Shown here piece after piece: positions 1 to 9,939 of a DNA stretch of 42,585 bases; positions within the stretch are counted from its first letter, which is position 1, and each line of letters opens with the position of its first letter. The notes below the pieces were generated by a model that searched no databases, was not told the DNA's origin, and worked only from the letters and a program-made list of their open reading frames with translations. Location of the stretch: the NCBI GenBank assembly GCA_937876355.1, contig CALFHN010000079.1, positions 1-42,585 on the forward strand. The letters are read 5' to 3'. Source of the DNA: an uncultured Bacteroidota bacterium (GTDB taxonomy: Bacteria > Bacteroidota > Rhodothermia > Rhodothermales > UBA10348). Position numbers and translations under genes: made by a program.

Positions 1-62
1 AATCAACACGCAGGATTCCACTTAAGGACCTGTCCAGTTTTACAGGACCACTTCTCTTCAAA

Positions 63-743
63 TCAATTTTTCGAGATTAGCGCGCGAGGGAAAAGAATAT
101 TGTTTTCCAAGTGAACATGTTGGTGCATGGATTTTTCTAGATCTTCAAATCCAGCCCAAAGCGCCCGCCACGTATTGCACGCATAATCTGGGGCCACAAA
201 ATTGTTTGTGAGCGCACTAATTGATCGCAGAGCTTCACCCGCATTTTCATGTTCGTGTTCCATCATCGCAATAGGCGCTGAAGCATTTACTCCTTTTCCC
301 TGCATAATCATTGGAAATAGCACCTGCTCTTCTTTCATCATATGCTCTGTCAACTCGCTGACAAGTCCCGAATAAACGAGTTGAAGCTTTTCAAATCGTT
401 CAGGATCGACATCGCCGTGGACTTTCTGCACTTTGTCCAACATACCCGCTAGTCGAGGAAGCTCGATTCTAAGCGGCTCGTGATGGGTTGTAATAATATG
501 AGAGATCAAGGAGTTAAGAGACGAGGCGTTCCAATCGTTTGGTTGTTCAGAGATACCGTCGGCCTGAAGTTTAATGTCCTTCAAAATATCGTTCACATCC
601 AATCCTTTTTTCTCGCAAACTGATTGTAACGATTTGCCTCCCCCACAACAAAAATCAATGCCAAACCTATAAAATGATCTGGTTGCTGAGGGTTGTTCGA
701 CGGCTATTTCGCCAACTTTTGATTCGGGTGAAAATATAGACAT
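63..743 (-). CDS. ric: Iron-sulfur cluster repair di-iron protein (RIC/ScdA/YtfE family)
   Basis: A 226-residue protein, the usual length for the family. The N-terminal ScdA_N domain (about residues 8-60) carries the hallmark GIDFCCGGGKSL with Cys32-Cys33. A hemerythrin-like four-helix domain follows, with candidate di-iron ligands at His82/His87-88, His134/Glu138, His163/His165 and His207/His209/His211. Family members restore iron-sulfur clusters damaged by nitric oxide or oxidants in the cytoplasm. The gene stands alone, on the same strand as parE but about 300 bases downstream of it, so it probably has its own promoter. The function rests on family knowledge; the motifs are directly visible. 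Confidence 0.95.
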   Translation of the reverse strand: MSIFSPESKVGEIAVEQPSATRSFYRFGIDFCCGGGKSLQSVCEKKGLDVNDILKDIKLQADGISEQPNDWNASSLNSLISHIITTHHEPLRIELPRLAGMLDKVQKVHGDVDPERFEKLQLVYSGLVSELTEHMMKEEQVLFPMIMQGKGVNASAPIAMMEHEHENAGEALRSISALTNNFVAPDYACNTWRALWAGFEDLEKSMHQHVHLENNILFPRALISKN

Positions 744-1047
744 TTGTAACTTTTGCTTTAAAACTATTTAAGACAAGAAACTCTTAATTAGTACGGCAAC
801 TGAAATGAGTTTGTTCTGGTGTTTTTCAGCCTCGAAATTTCTTCACAATCATACCAAGGACGATCACGAAAAATCACCTGCAGTTGACTTAATGCGGCCA
901 ATATACTTGGCGTGTGTGACGAGATACTGTGGTTTCAGACGGGATACAGAACAGGTGGAAGTCGAACATGTGCCGACCCATTTAATTTAGGTCATTCGAG
1001 AGATCCGAGTCTTAAATCAGCATGGGGAAATGCGGATTATTTAAACG
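744..1047. other. Intergenic region between parE and ric
   Basis: About 300 bases between the end of parE and the start of ric. It should hold the ric promoter, read leftwards. I see no strong hairpin with a T-run for ending parE transcription, and no RNA gene. A 61-codon open frame on the plus strand (805-990) has no recognisable features and is not called. Confidence 0.5.
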
Positions 1048-2982
1048 TCACACGTCCAATACGTCCGCTGTTTCGGCGTTGTTCATGATAAAATTGAAAC
1101 GCGCAGAAGCGTCTTTACCCATCAGCTCAGACATCACCTGTTCGGTAAGAAAACGGTCTCCTTCTGGAATGGAGACCTGAAGCAATCGACGTTTTTCAGG
1201 GTCAAGAGTTGTGTCACGAAGGGTTGCTGGCATCATTTCTCCTAATCCTTTAAAGCGCTGCATCTCGATCTTCGCATTTTTATTCTTTTTCTTAATTCGC
1301 GATACAATGCGCTCTCGGTCCATTTCATCCAGTGCCCAATGGGTCTCTCTAGCATAATCAATTCTAAAAAGTGGAGGCTGCGCAATAAAAACGTACCCTT
1401 CATCTATCAAGGGCCTCATATAACGGTATAAAAACGTCAAAAGTAGTGTCGAAATATGGTGACCATCTGAATCTGCGTCCATGAGTAAGATGACCTTATG
1501 ATACCGAAGTTTAGTAACATCGATCGAATCTCCAATTCCACATCCTAAAGCCTGAACTACATTGGATAACTCCTTGTTATCCATCACCTTCTGCAAGGTC
1601 GCTTGCTCTGCATTGAGTACTTTGCCTCGTAGCGGGAGGATAGCCTGAGTATTTCTATCTCTGCCCTGCTTGGCAGATCCCCCAGCAGAATCACCCTCTA
1701 CAATAAACAACTCGCTCTCTTCCGGATCAGTTGAAGAGCAATCGGCAAGCTTTCCTGGCAAATTCAGACGGTGGCTTATGCTCGTTTTACGACGTACGCT
1801 ATTTGCCGCAGCACGCGAGGCCAATCTTGCTTTTGCTGATTGAATAACCCTTGTTGCTATCGCCTCTCCTGTGGTGGGGTGTTGGTTTAGAAACTGTTCT
1901 AGCTCTAAACGAACACTTCCGGAAAGAACCCCTTTTATTTCTGGATTATTAAGTTTGTCTTTCGTTTGACCCTGAAACTGAGGGTCTACCATATACAAAT
2001 TGATGATTCCAAATACGCCTTCCCGGATATCGTCGGCTGATATGTCGAGTTTTTTTGGCAGCATGTCATGCGTGTCCATATAGGCCCGAACAGACGACCG
2101 AATAGCATCTTTTAGCCCTTGCTCGTGCGTTCCTCCATCCCCCGTCGGGATCCCATTTACAAATGAGAGAATGGATTCTTTAGGGGCTTCTGTCCACTGA
2201 AGTGCTACTTCAACCCTAGCTCCATCTTTCATTTCTGTTTGCCGGACTAGAAAAGGGACCTCATGAACTGGACGGGCTTTATTGGAATGAATTATGTGAG
2301 CTTGGAACTCTTCAATACCCCCTTCATGGTGGAATTCTTGCCTCGAACCATCAACTTCATTCCTGAAAACAATTCGAAGCGTTCCGTTCAAATATGTTTT
2401 GATTTCGAGGTTGTCCGCAATCCAAGCAGCATCAAAATCAACGGTCTCAAAGATGTCAGTATCAGGCTTAAAAAATATGGTCGTACCAGTACCGCGCGTG
2501 CCGGAAGCAATTTTGGAAAGTTTGGTGACGGGTACCCCGCGCTCGTATTTCTGCTCCCATGTGGCTCCTTCCCTTTTGATAGTCGCTATCAATGATTCTG
2601 ATAGTGCATTTACCACCGAAGCTCCAACACCATGAAGTCCCCCAGACGTTACATAACTGGAGTTGTCAAATTTTCCGCCCGCGTGGAGAGTGGTCAGAAT
2701 GACCTGAAGGGTTGGAATTTTTTTAGTTGGATGATTGTCGACCGGGATGCCTCGCCCATTGTCAATAACCGTCATCGAGCGTCCATCCTTATGAAGAATG
2801 ACGTCAATCTGCGTCGCGAAACCGTTAGTGGCCTCATCGACAGAATTGTCAACTACTTCCCACAACAAATGGTGTAAGCCTGGCTTTCCGGTGCCACCAA
2901 TGTACATTCCGGGTCTTTTACGTACGGGATCAAGCCCTTCAAGGACTTGAATGCTTTCACCTGTATATGAACTCGAACTCAA
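1048..2982 (-). CDS. parE: DNA topoisomerase IV subunit B
   Basis: A 644-residue type IIA topoisomerase ATPase subunit. The GHKL ATPase domain shows Glu42...Asn46, the Asp74-containing DNGRGIP box and the GGLHGVG loop (114-120). The transducer QTK loop is at about 339-341. The TOPRIM domain shows EGDSAGGSAKQGRD from Glu429, PLRGKVLN at 450-457 and MDADSDGHH at 501-509, and the C terminus is the usual GyrB_C segment. It partners ParC to decatenate daughter chromosomes. ParE is preferred over GyrB because parC lies 15 bp upstream in the same operon and the protein ends without a GyrB-type extension. The GyrB/ParE distinction is an inference from context. Confidence 0.93.
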   Translation of the reverse strand: MSSSSYTGESIQVLEGLDPVRKRPGMYIGGTGKPGLHHLLWEVVDNSVDEATNGFATQIDVILHKDGRSMTVIDNGRGIPVDNHPTKKIPTLQVILTTLHAGGKFDNSSYVTSGGLHGVGASVVNALSESLIATIKREGATWEQKYERGVPVTKLSKIASGTRGTGTTIFFKPDTDIFETVDFDAAWIADNLEIKTYLNGTLRIVFRNEVDGSRQEFHHEGGIEEFQAHIIHSNKARPVHEVPFLVRQTEMKDGARVEVALQWTEAPKESILSFVNGIPTGDGGTHEQGLKDAIRSSVRAYMDTHDMLPKKLDISADDIREGVFGIINLYMVDPQFQGQTKDKLNNPEIKGVLSGSVRLELEQFLNQHPTTGEAIATRVIQSAKARLASRAAANSVRRKTSISHRLNLPGKLADCSSTDPEESELFIVEGDSAGGSAKQGRDRNTQAILPLRGKVLNAEQATLQKVMDNKELSNVVQALGCGIGDSIDVTKLRYHKVILLMDADSDGHHISTLLLTFLYRYMRPLIDEGYVFIAQPPLFRIDYARETHWALDEMDRERIVSRIKKKNKNAKIEMQRFKGLGEMMPATLRDTTLDPEKRRLLQVSIPEGDRFLTEQVMSELMGKDASARFNFIMNNAETADVLDV

Positions 2983-2997
2983 AATAGAATTACAAAA

Positions 2998-5331
2998 TTA
3001 GGATGATGAGCCATCATTGATTTCGACGGTCGGATATATCACTGTTTTAATTGATCCACGCTGAATAATCAACCGACCTTTATTTCCTCGGTTGCTAATC
3101 GGGAATTTTGTTGGGCGAATAATTTCAGAACGGCCCCTTGTGGTCTCCACTTCAAGGCCTTGCCGAGTTGCTGCCGATAACGCAAAACCGATAATACGGT
3201 CGGACGACGTGAGCCTCATAGCGATCACACCTTTGGCTGCGTTTTTCATAATTGGGACTTGGCCAACCGGAAAAATGAGGCAATTCCCTTCTTTTGTAGC
3301 CAAACAAACATTTTCCGTTCCAGAAGAAGGCTCCACTCTAAGAATAACTTCCTTAGGTGCGAGTTTCATAAACATCCTTCCGCTAATCGTAGAAGCGTCA
3401 CTGTAATTTTCCAGCGACATCCGCAGAATTTGTCCGTCTGAAGTCACACCTACTGCGAATGGACCTTCAATTTCCGACGATCCGTCTGAGTCAACAAATA
3501 ATTTGGGCTCTGAGTCTTCCTTTGGTGCTGGTTTAGGCATGGCCCGTGGATCGATACTAACCACGCCTACAATGAATTCTTTGTCTGAGAAGTCAAACAA
3601 TTTCTGAATTGGGCTTCCGTGGCCTGTTGAACTTGGAAGGGCCTCCCCTCTACACGTGTACGCCTTACCAAAATTGCTAAAAAATACAATGGTGCGTTTT
3701 GTTGATCCTGGAAGAACCCAACTCACTGAGTCTCCATCTCGAACCCGTATGCTACCAATATCTCCGTAAGACCGTTGCCTTTTTACCCATCCATCGCGAG
3801 TTACAATGACGAACATTTCTTCTTCTATAATAAAGTCGTCCGCTGAGAATTCAATCTTCTCGTCTGGGCCCGCTACGGTAGTGCGTCTTGGATCGGAAAA
3901 CCGTTTTCGAATATCTTTGAGTTCAGTTTCTATCAATTTCCACCGAGCAGGTTCGTCTGCTAGCAGTTTTCGCAATTCGGACGCCATAGCCTCTTTTTCT
4001 TCCAACTCTTTCCGAATCGCATCAACTTCCAAACGAGACAACTTGTAAAGTTTGGTCTCTAAAACCGCTTCCGCTTGAATATCATCTAAGTCAAAGCGGT
4101 CCATCAACTTAAGGGCCGCGTCTGCTTTATTTTCTGAAGCTCTTATTATTCGTATCGCCTCATCTAGAGCTCCAAATAGTTTTTCAAACCCACGCAAAAT
4201 GTGGATTCTGTTTTCTAACTGTCTAAGCTCAAATTCTACGCGGCGAACCACAACTTGCATTCGGAACTCGAGGAAATGCCGCAGAATCGTAGTTAGATTT
4301 ACTCGAGAAGGTGCACAAACCTCAGGGTTGTCGGTGGGCAGTAAACAAGTCAGATTTACATGGAAACGAGTCTGCAACATGGTGTGTTTTAGCAAATAAG
4401 CCATCACCAAGTCGGCGCTTGCGCCACGCTTAATTTCCAAGACAATACGTACGATATCTGTAGACTCATCTCTAACATCCACCAATTGAGGCAGTTTGTT
4501 ATTGATGATTAGGTCAGCAATTTGTTCAATCAGTGCGCTTTTAGTAACTGCATACGGAATACTTGTAACGATTACTCGACTTTTGCCTTCGTTTTCATAC
4601 TCTCCCCTAAGTTCAATTGGCCCCTCGCCTTTAGTGTAGACGTCTATAATCGACTGCTGCGTGTTTAATATGCGTCCACCTGTTGGGAAGTCTGGGCCCT
4701 GAATAAACCTCTCTACGAGCGTTCGATTGTCTACATCGGGCGAATCAATCATATAAATGGCTGCATCAATCAACTCGGTCAGATTATGCGGCGGAATGTT
4801 GGTGGCCATCCCTACGGCAATGCCGGTTGCACCATTTAAAAGCAAATTGGGAATTCTTGCTGGTACCACCACGGGTTCAAACAAAGAACCATCAAAAGTG
4901 GGGCGAAATGCAACGGTTTCCTTTTTGATTTCCGCCAGTAATTCCATGGCCAGCGGCCTAAGTTTTGCCTCGGTATATCGCATAGCGGCTGGCGAATCCC
5001 CATCGAGCGAACCGAAGTTGCCCTGGCCGTCAACGAGCGGGGCACGCAGCGAAAACGTCTGCGCCATGCGCACCATGGCGTCATAAATGGCAGAGTCGCC
5101 ATGAGGATGGTACTTCCCCATTACTTCGCCGACTACCGTGGCACTTTTTTTATATCGACCATCCGGATAGAGATGAAGATTAGTAAACATCGCATATAAA
5201 ATGCGTCGCTGAACGGGCTTCAATCCGTCTCTTATGTCTGGGAGAGCACGGGAGGTAATAACGGATAACGCATAATTGAGATAGCGAGATCGCGTTGTTT
5301 CATGCAAAGGAATGACATCTACTATAGGCAT
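2998..5331 (-). CDS. parC: DNA topoisomerase IV subunit A
   Basis: A 777-residue DNA-cleavage subunit. The breakage-reunion domain begins near residue 14 and carries the quinolone-binding region with HPHGDS (75-80) and the catalytic tyrosine Tyr119 in [11 protein letters not shown] coiled-coil tower spans about 370-470, and beta-propeller repeats fill the C-terminal third. The GyrA-box position of the propeller reads [13 protein letters not shown] instead of the QRRGGKG-like box needed for DNA wrapping, which fits ParC rather than gyrase. It stands 15 bp upstream of parE and 74 bp downstream of the AlbA_2 gene, probably in one long transcription unit that begins at plsY. Confidence 0.94.
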   Translation of the reverse strand: MPIVDVIPLHETTRSRYLNYALSVITSRALPDIRDGLKPVQRRILYAMFTNLHLYPDGRYKKSATVVGEVMGKYHPHGDSAIYDAMVRMAQTFSLRAPLVDGQGNFGSLDGDSPAAMRYTEAKLRPLAMELLAEIKKETVAFRPTFDGSLFEPVVVPARIPNLLLNGATGIAVGMATNIPPHNLTELIDAAIYMIDSPDVDNRTLVERFIQGPDFPTGGRILNTQQSIIDVYTKGEGPIELRGEYENEGKSRVIVTSIPYAVTKSALIEQIADLIINNKLPQLVDVRDESTDIVRIVLEIKRGASADLVMAYLLKHTMLQTRFHVNLTCLLPTDNPEVCAPSRVNLTTILRHFLEFRMQVVVRRVEFELRQLENRIHILRGFEKLFGALDEAIRIIRASENKADAALKLMDRFDLDDIQAEAVLETKLYKLSRLEVDAIRKELEEKEAMASELRKLLADEPARWKLIETELKDIRKRFSDPRRTTVAGPDEKIEFSADDFIIEEEMFVIVTRDGWVKRQRSYGDIGSIRVRDGDSVSWVLPGSTKRTIVFFSNFGKAYTCRGEALPSSTGHGSPIQKLFDFSDKEFIVGVVSIDPRAMPKPAPKEDSEPKLFVDSDGSSEIEGPFAVGVTSDGQILRMSLENYSDASTISGRMFMKLAPKEVILRVEPSSGTENVCLATKEGNCLIFPVGQVPIMKNAAKGVIAMRLTSSDRIIGFALSAATRQGLEVETTRGRSEIIRPTKFPISNRGNKGRLIIQRGSIKTVIYPTVEINDGSSS

Positions 5332-5405
5332 GGCAAATTGACAATAACGGACTTAGAGGTTCACTTTACAATGTACAAAAATGTCGGGGTTTCGGATACC
5401 CTGTA

Positions 5406-6056
5406 TCACTCTTTGAACGAAATCATATAATAATCACCTCGGTCCTCGCGATATTGGTCCAGAATATTGGCTCTGGTGAGTGTAACCAGAATTTTACCAG
5501 CCTTTCTTGAGGTTAAATTTGCAATCTGGGCAAACCCTGAAACCGTTACCTTGCTGTACTGCTCTAGATAGCGCATCAAGAGGAGTTCAGTTTGTCCAAA
5601 CTCAAACTGTACTCCGTCTTCCAAATGTTCGGCCCGCATTAGCATAACGGACTCAGGGGAGGCTTCTATGCTCTTATCTTGAACCCTTACATAAGCAGGC
5701 CCACTGCCATCCCTGGGATTTGTCACTAAAAAATGCGGTTTTTTGGGGCTAGATTTTACAGTGACCACGATAACATCCCTTTTGGAAGTAATTTGTACAC
5801 GTTCAGACGTCCACCGCATTTTGGGCCGACAATACATGCTTAGCGCTTCTTGAAGTGCAAACTCTTCTTCTGCAGAATCTTTAACACCAACAATAGTCCC
5901 GTCGTCGTCGACACCAATAAAAACGCGCCCACCACCTGAATTGGCAAACGCGATTACCTCTTTGGCGAGTCGTGGTGGTTCTGGTGCCCTCAGTTTGAAT
6001 TCAATAAACTGGCCTTCCCCATTTCCGACAAAACGCTGAACCTCTTCTCTTGTCAT
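5406..6056 (-). CDS. AlbA_2 (Schlafen-type) domain protein with winged-helix C terminus
   Basis: A 216-residue protein. Residues 5-120 match the AlbA_2 / divergent AAA-4 domain: a GEGQFIEFK start, then the conserved AFANSGGGRVFIGVDDDG turn. Residues about 150-210 look like a winged helix (TELLLMRYLEQYSKVTVSGF followed by a recognition-helix-like segment). Proteins of this class are usually annotated as transcriptional regulators or ATP-dependent helicase-like proteins, but their roles are poorly known. It begins 4 bases after the gpsA stop codon, so it is almost certainly co-transcribed and perhaps translationally coupled with phospholipid genes. A nucleic-acid-binding regulatory role is inference. 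Confidence 0.8.
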   Translation of the reverse strand: MTREEVQRFVGNGEGQFIEFKLRAPEPPRLAKEVIAFANSGGGRVFIGVDDDGTIVGVKDSAEEEFALQEALSMYCRPKMRWTSERVQITSKRDVIVVTVKSSPKKPHFLVTNPRDGSGPAYVRVQDKSIEASPESVMLMRAEHLEDGVQFEFGQTELLLMRYLEQYSKVTVSGFAQIANLTSRKAGKILVTLTRANILDQYREDRGDYYMISFKE

Positions 6057-6060
6057 TTTG

Positions 6061-7125
6061 TCACAATGTGGGTTCGATGTCAGAAATACGAGGGGCGTTT
6101 AGCCAATCTTCCCTTTTTGCACTACGCATCATTAACTGCCGCACAGCGTCGGCCGGAGCCACACCTTCGAACAAAATTTTGTGCACGGCTTCTGAAATGG
6201 GCATTTCAACATGAAGTTGTTTTGCTAACTCAATAACAGATTTTGTGGTTGAGACGCCTTCTGCCACCATCGTCATTTCAGATTGAATAGATTCTAATGA
6301 TTGTCCTTGACCAATGGCATATCCTAAATTTCGATTTCTGCTTAGATTACTCATACATGTCACGACTAAATCTCCAATACCTGCCAAGCCTACAAATGTA
6401 CTGGAATCTGCCCCCATCGCGACCCCCAAGCACTTAATCTCCGCCAATCCCCTTGTCATGATGGCTGCTTTCGCGTTGTCGCCATAACCAACCCCATCGC
6501 TAATCCCAGCCGCAATGGCCATGACATTTTTGACAGAACCAGCAATTTCTACTCCCCGAATATCTTCGTTTGCATAAACCCGAAGATAGGGTGTCATAAA
6601 AACGTCTTGAACTCGAGAAGCTGTGTCTGAAGAATATGAAGCTACAACCACTGTTGTTGGCTTAAAGCCAGCTACTTCTTCGGCATGACTGGGCCCGTAT
6701 AAGACTGCGATTTGATTTTTAGAAATGGGAGACAAACAGTCAAAAAGGACGCACGATGTGGTCATCAATGTTCCGATTTCAATGCCTTTAGCAACAGAAA
6801 CAACGGTCAAAGAGTCCGTTACGTACGTTTTAAGTAGCGAGGCAACTTCCCGAACCGATTGAGATGGAGTAGCAAAGACCCACATGTTTGCTCCGTCTAC
6901 TGCCTCTTCTAAACTGTCCGTAATTAAGACATTTTTGGGGATTATGGCATCAGGCAAATAAGTTGGATTGTGGCGGCCCTCCCTCATCAGCTTTGCCGTT
7001 TCTGGGCGCCGAGTCCAAAGCGATACCTCTCGCCCAGTGCTAGCCAGACTGATCGCAAGAGCAGTTCCCCAACTTCCAGCGCCTATAACGGCCACTTTTT
7101 CTCCTTCAAGCCCGGGATCTTTCAT
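6061..7125 (-). CDS. gpsA: Glycerol-3-phosphate dehydrogenase [NAD(P)+]
   Basis: A 354-residue cytoplasmic enzyme reducing dihydroxyacetone phosphate to sn-glycerol 3-phosphate, the backbone of phospholipids. The N-terminal Rossmann fold has GAGSWG (15-20). The active-site elements VAKGIE (Lys113), GPSHAEEVA (144-152) and SVKN (Lys199) are all present. The C-terminal helical domain includes the GLAGIGDLVVTC segment. It follows plsY by 42 bp, so the enzyme that makes glycerol 3-phosphate and the acyltransferase that uses it are made together. Confidence 0.97.
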   Translation of the reverse strand: MKDPGLEGEKVAVIGAGSWGTALAISLASTGREVSLWTRRPETAKLMREGRHNPTYLPDAIIPKNVLITDSLEEAVDGANMWVFATPSQSVREVASLLKTYVTDSLTVVSVAKGIEIGTLMTTSCVLFDCLSPISKNQIAVLYGPSHAEEVAGFKPTTVVVASYSSDTASRVQDVFMTPYLRVYANEDIRGVEIAGSVKNVMAIAAGISDGVGYGDNAKAAIMTRGLAEIKCLGVAMGADSSTFVGLAGIGDLVVTCMSNLSRNRNLGYAIGQGQSLESIQSEMTMVAEGVSTTKSVIELAKQLHVEMPISEAVHKILFEGVAPADAVRQLMMRSAKREDWLNAPRISDIEPTL

Positions 7126-7167
7126 TATTGGACATCACTTAAATCTAAAAAACGATTCTCAAGCTGA

Positions 7168-7851
7168 CTAAATCTCGCCCCTTCCCTGCATTCCTTTGCC
7201 CATTCGGAAGGACCTTACCCGGTTCTCACTACCTGCAATAAGACGCTGAATATTGGATCGATGCGCGATAAAGATACTTGTTGCCAAAAACAAGCTAAAA
7301 ATGAAAACGCTTGCATCAAGTGACTCCGTGTGCAATAAATATTTGCTAATGCCAATTGCAGACGGATAAGCCACCGTCGCGGAGAGGGAGGCTACCGATA
7401 CGTAACGAGAAGAAAACAACACAAGAGCGAAGACCCCAAGGGTTATTAGCATGACCGCCGGTGTTAATGCGAGTAGAACACCTGCAGTAGTATTAACACC
7501 TTTTCCGCCTTTAAATCCGGCCCACAAGGGATACATGTGACCAACAACTGCCGAGACGCCGGCCAAGAGTCGAATAACGGATTCGGCTTCCCAAAATCCT
7601 AAACCCGGAGGAATGGTGTCAAATCTGATAAGAGCAATAACGCCCGCGGCTAGCAATCCCTTTCCTAGATCTGCAATAGCTGCCACCGTCCCTGCTTTCC
7701 AGCCTAATACTCGAAAAGCATTTGTGGCTCCCGCATTGCCGCTTCCGTGTTCCCGTAAGTCGGTGTTGTACATGTACTTACCGATCCACACGCTAGAAGG
7801 AATGGATCCTACCATGTAGCTTAAGACCAGTATGACAGCAATGGAACCCAT
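7168..7851 (-). CDS. plsY: Glycerol-3-phosphate acyltransferase PlsY
   Basis: A 227-residue polytopic inner-membrane protein that transfers the acyl chain from acyl phosphate to position 1 of glycerol 3-phosphate. Several hydrophobic segments are visible. The three conserved cytoplasmic motifs are recognisable: the N-terminal VGSIPSS with HGSGNAGATNAFR, the glycine-rich GGKGVNTT, and the later HRSN segment. It is the first gene of the plsY-gpsA-AlbA_2-parC-parE run. About 110 bp separate it from purM upstream. Confidence 0.95.
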   Translation of the reverse strand: MGSIAVILVLSYMVGSIPSSVWIGKYMYNTDLREHGSGNAGATNAFRVLGWKAGTVAAIADLGKGLLAAGVIALIRFDTIPPGLGFWEAESVIRLLAGVSAVVGHMYPLWAGFKGGKGVNTTAGVLLALTPAVMLITLGVFALVLFSSRYVSVASLSATVAYPSAIGISKYLLHTESLDASVFIFSLFLATSIFIAHRSNIQRLIAGSENRVRSFRMGKGMQGRGEI

Positions 7852-7961
7852 AATAGTACTCTGAAATAATTCAAAAGGGACGCCTTCTGAATGAGCCTTC
7901 TTGTTTAGTCGTTTAAATCCATGAGACCCAAGAGGATCCCATCTTCACATAGTAAACAATT

Positions 7962-8957
7962 TTATTGATCTGTAACAGAGCCAATCACTACGGGGTTTTC
8001 GGAGCTTAAGTTTTTTAATACGTGAGCCGCAGCTGCTTCTGGAACGATTGCGATGAGTCCAATGCCAAGATTGAATGCTTTTTGCATATCGTCTTCAGGT
8101 ACCGCTCCTGCTTGTTGAATCAAATTAAATATACCAGGCCGTTTCCAGGCCCCGTAGTCTACCTGAAAGGAAAGCCCATCAGGAATAACTCGTTTGGTGT
8201 TGCCGGGAATTCCACCTCCGGTAACATGGACCAGGCCATGAACCGGTACACATTTTTGTAAAGAATCGATAACGCCTAAATATGACTTATGAACGGCCAA
8301 GAGTGCATTGCCAATCGAAACTCCCTGCAATTCAGCGGGACTGTCATGTACATCATATGTTGGAAAAAGAGCGTGTCTAGCCAAACTATATCCATTGGTA
8401 TGGAGGCCAGAAGAGGGAAAACCGATCAACACGTCCCCTCTTTGAATTGTCGAACCATCAATTATGTCTTCTTTATCTACTACACCAACAATAGTCCCGG
8501 CCAAATCATACTCGCCCGGTTCATAGATATCGGGCATTTCAGCGGTTTCGCCGCCAATCAAGGCACATTTGTTTTCAACACACGCCGTGGAAAATCCTTC
8601 GATTACCTGAACAGCGACATCTGGAATTAGCTTTCCAGTTGAAAAATAGTCCAAGAAAAATAAAGGCTTGGCTCCGCAGACTGCGATATCATTCACGCAA
8701 TGATTGACCAAGTCCTGACCAACTGTATCGTGACGATCCATCATGAATGCCACTTTCAGCTTCGTTCCGACGCCATCTACAGAAGAAACCATAATTGGGT
8801 CTTTGTAAGCTTTCCAATCCACTTTGAAAAAAGCACCAAAAGCTCCTATATCAGTCAAAACGCCCGGAGTAAAGGTTTTTCGTACGAGTGGCTTAATGCG
8901 CTCGACCATGGCCTCGCCCGCTTCAATATCCACACCAGCATCTTTGTACGTAGCCAT
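7962..8957 (-). CDS. purM: Phosphoribosylformylglycinamidine cyclo-ligase
   Basis: A 331-residue enzyme of de novo purine synthesis that closes the imidazole ring to give AIR, using ATP. The N-terminal start YKDAGVDIEAGEAMVERIKP, the SSVDGVGTKLKVA segment, NDIAVCGAKPLFFLDYF, GGETAEMPDIY and SSGLHTNGYSLAR are all family signatures. The length is normal to slightly short. It is flanked by intergenic gaps on both sides (110 and 157 bp) and is probably transcribed alone. No purine riboswitch could be recognised upstream. Confidence 0.97.
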   Translation of the reverse strand: MATYKDAGVDIEAGEAMVERIKPLVRKTFTPGVLTDIGAFGAFFKVDWKAYKDPIMVSSVDGVGTKLKVAFMMDRHDTVGQDLVNHCVNDIAVCGAKPLFFLDYFSTGKLIPDVAVQVIEGFSTACVENKCALIGGETAEMPDIYEPGEYDLAGTIVGVVDKEDIIDGSTIQRGDVLIGFPSSGLHTNGYSLARHALFPTYDVHDSPAELQGVSIGNALLAVHKSYLGVIDSLQKCVPVHGLVHVTGGGIPGNTKRVIPDGLSFQVDYGAWKRPGIFNLIQQAGAVPEDDMQKAFNLGIGLIAIVPEAAAAHVLKNLSSENPVVIGSVTDQ

Positions 8958-9114
8958 CTTAAATCAAGTTAGTATTGGGTAAAACATTAAAAGATCAGAA
9001 AAAACCAATTCTCCCGAATGCAAAAAGCTCGTTCGAAAGGTACTACTATTCAGGACAGTATCGGGCTCAGAACTACGGAATCGAGGTGAAAACAAAGCTT
9101 GACACGATGAAGAT

Positions 9115-9924
9115 TTATGCCGGTTCCGGGTGATCGTTATCATACGCGGTGGCCCACGGAGCAGCCCGCTTTTCTAGAAAGGCATGTATTCCAGCCTGGC
9201 AATCTTCGCTGGAACGAGCCTGAGCGTTTCCCCTAATAGCGGCGTGCATAGCAGATTCGAAATCCTTTCCAGAATTAGCAAACAATAAGGCCTTTGTCCG
9301 CTCAATAGCTTCCATGGAGGTATTTCGGCAAATCGATTCCACATACTCGTTGACGGTAGTATCCAAAAGCTTATCGGGGACAGATTGATTTATTAAGCCC
9401 ATTTTAACGGCATCAGAAGCCGAAAAAAGGCGGCCACTAAGAAGAACGTCCCTCAAGTCTGCTTCACTAATTCGATTGCGCAGTAATACCGAAACGAGAG
9501 CGGGTACAAATCCAAGACGAACCTCAGTAAAACCAAACTTGGCTGATTCTGAAGCAATACTAATGTCACAGGCAGATACTAAGCCGCTTCCTCCCGCTAT
9601 GGCGTGTCCGTTGACTCTAGCAACCAATAGCTTAGGGCCTTCCATCATGGTCTGAAACAAGACGGCTAAGGCCTTGGAGTCCAATAAATTCTCATCAAAA
9701 CTGGCCGATTGAAGTTGCTTCAGCGCTTGAAGGTCTGCCCCGGCCGAAAACACGTTTCCGGCTCCGGTCAATATGATTACTCGCAATTGACTGTCAGCAT
9801 AAAGTCCCTGCAAGACGGTAGTTAATTCCGTCACGAGGGTGTGGTTCAAGGCGTTTCGCCTGTCTGGACGATTTAGCGTCACTGTAACGCTTCTACCATC
9901 TCCGCTGTGTTCAATGGTTAACAT
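9115..9924 (-). CDS. Enoyl-CoA hydratase/isomerase family protein (LiuC-like crotonase)
   Basis: A 269-residue crotonase-fold protein. The N-terminal NRPDRRNALN and the oxyanion-hole segment FSAGADL are present, followed by AIAGGSGLVSACD and FGFTEVRLGFVPA. In rat mitochondrial hydratase the two catalytic glutamates lie in these two segments. Here the first position is not Glu (the segment reads GGSGL) while the second is kept (TEVRLG). The AGG-GLV-ACD and FTEVRLG-VPA pattern resembles methylglutaconyl-CoA hydratase (LiuC) relatives, but the substrate cannot be decided from sequence. It is 15 bp downstream of the LuxE-like gene and probably co-transcribed with it. Confidence 0.88.
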   Translation of the reverse strand: MLTIEHSGDGRSVTVTLNRPDRRNALNHTLVTELTTVLQGLYADSQLRVIILTGAGNVFSAGADLQALKQLQSASFDENLLDSKALAVLFQTMMEGPKLLVARVNGHAIAGGSGLVSACDISIASESAKFGFTEVRLGFVPALVSVLLRNRISEADLRDVLLSGRLFSASDAVKMGLINQSVPDKLLDTTVNEYVESICRNTSMEAIERTKALLFANSGKDFESAMHAAIRGNAQARSSEDCQAGIHAFLEKRAAPWATAYDNDHPEPA

Positions 9925-9939
9925 AACTCGGTGATTCGG

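Noticed and set aside
1..62. Possible terminator downstream of ric, arms near GGACCTGT and ACAGGACC
   Set aside because: The stem has a mismatch and no T-run follows on the minus strand, so it is too weak to call.
805..990. 61-codon plus-strand open frame between ric and parE
   Set aside because: No recognisable motif, no clear ribosome-binding site and a composition that looks non-coding; kept only as a remark on the intergenic region.
1048..5331. Reading the pair as gyrB and gyrA
   Set aside because: The two genes are adjacent, the GyrA-box is degenerate and the B subunit has no GyrB-type additions, which fits topoisomerase IV better.
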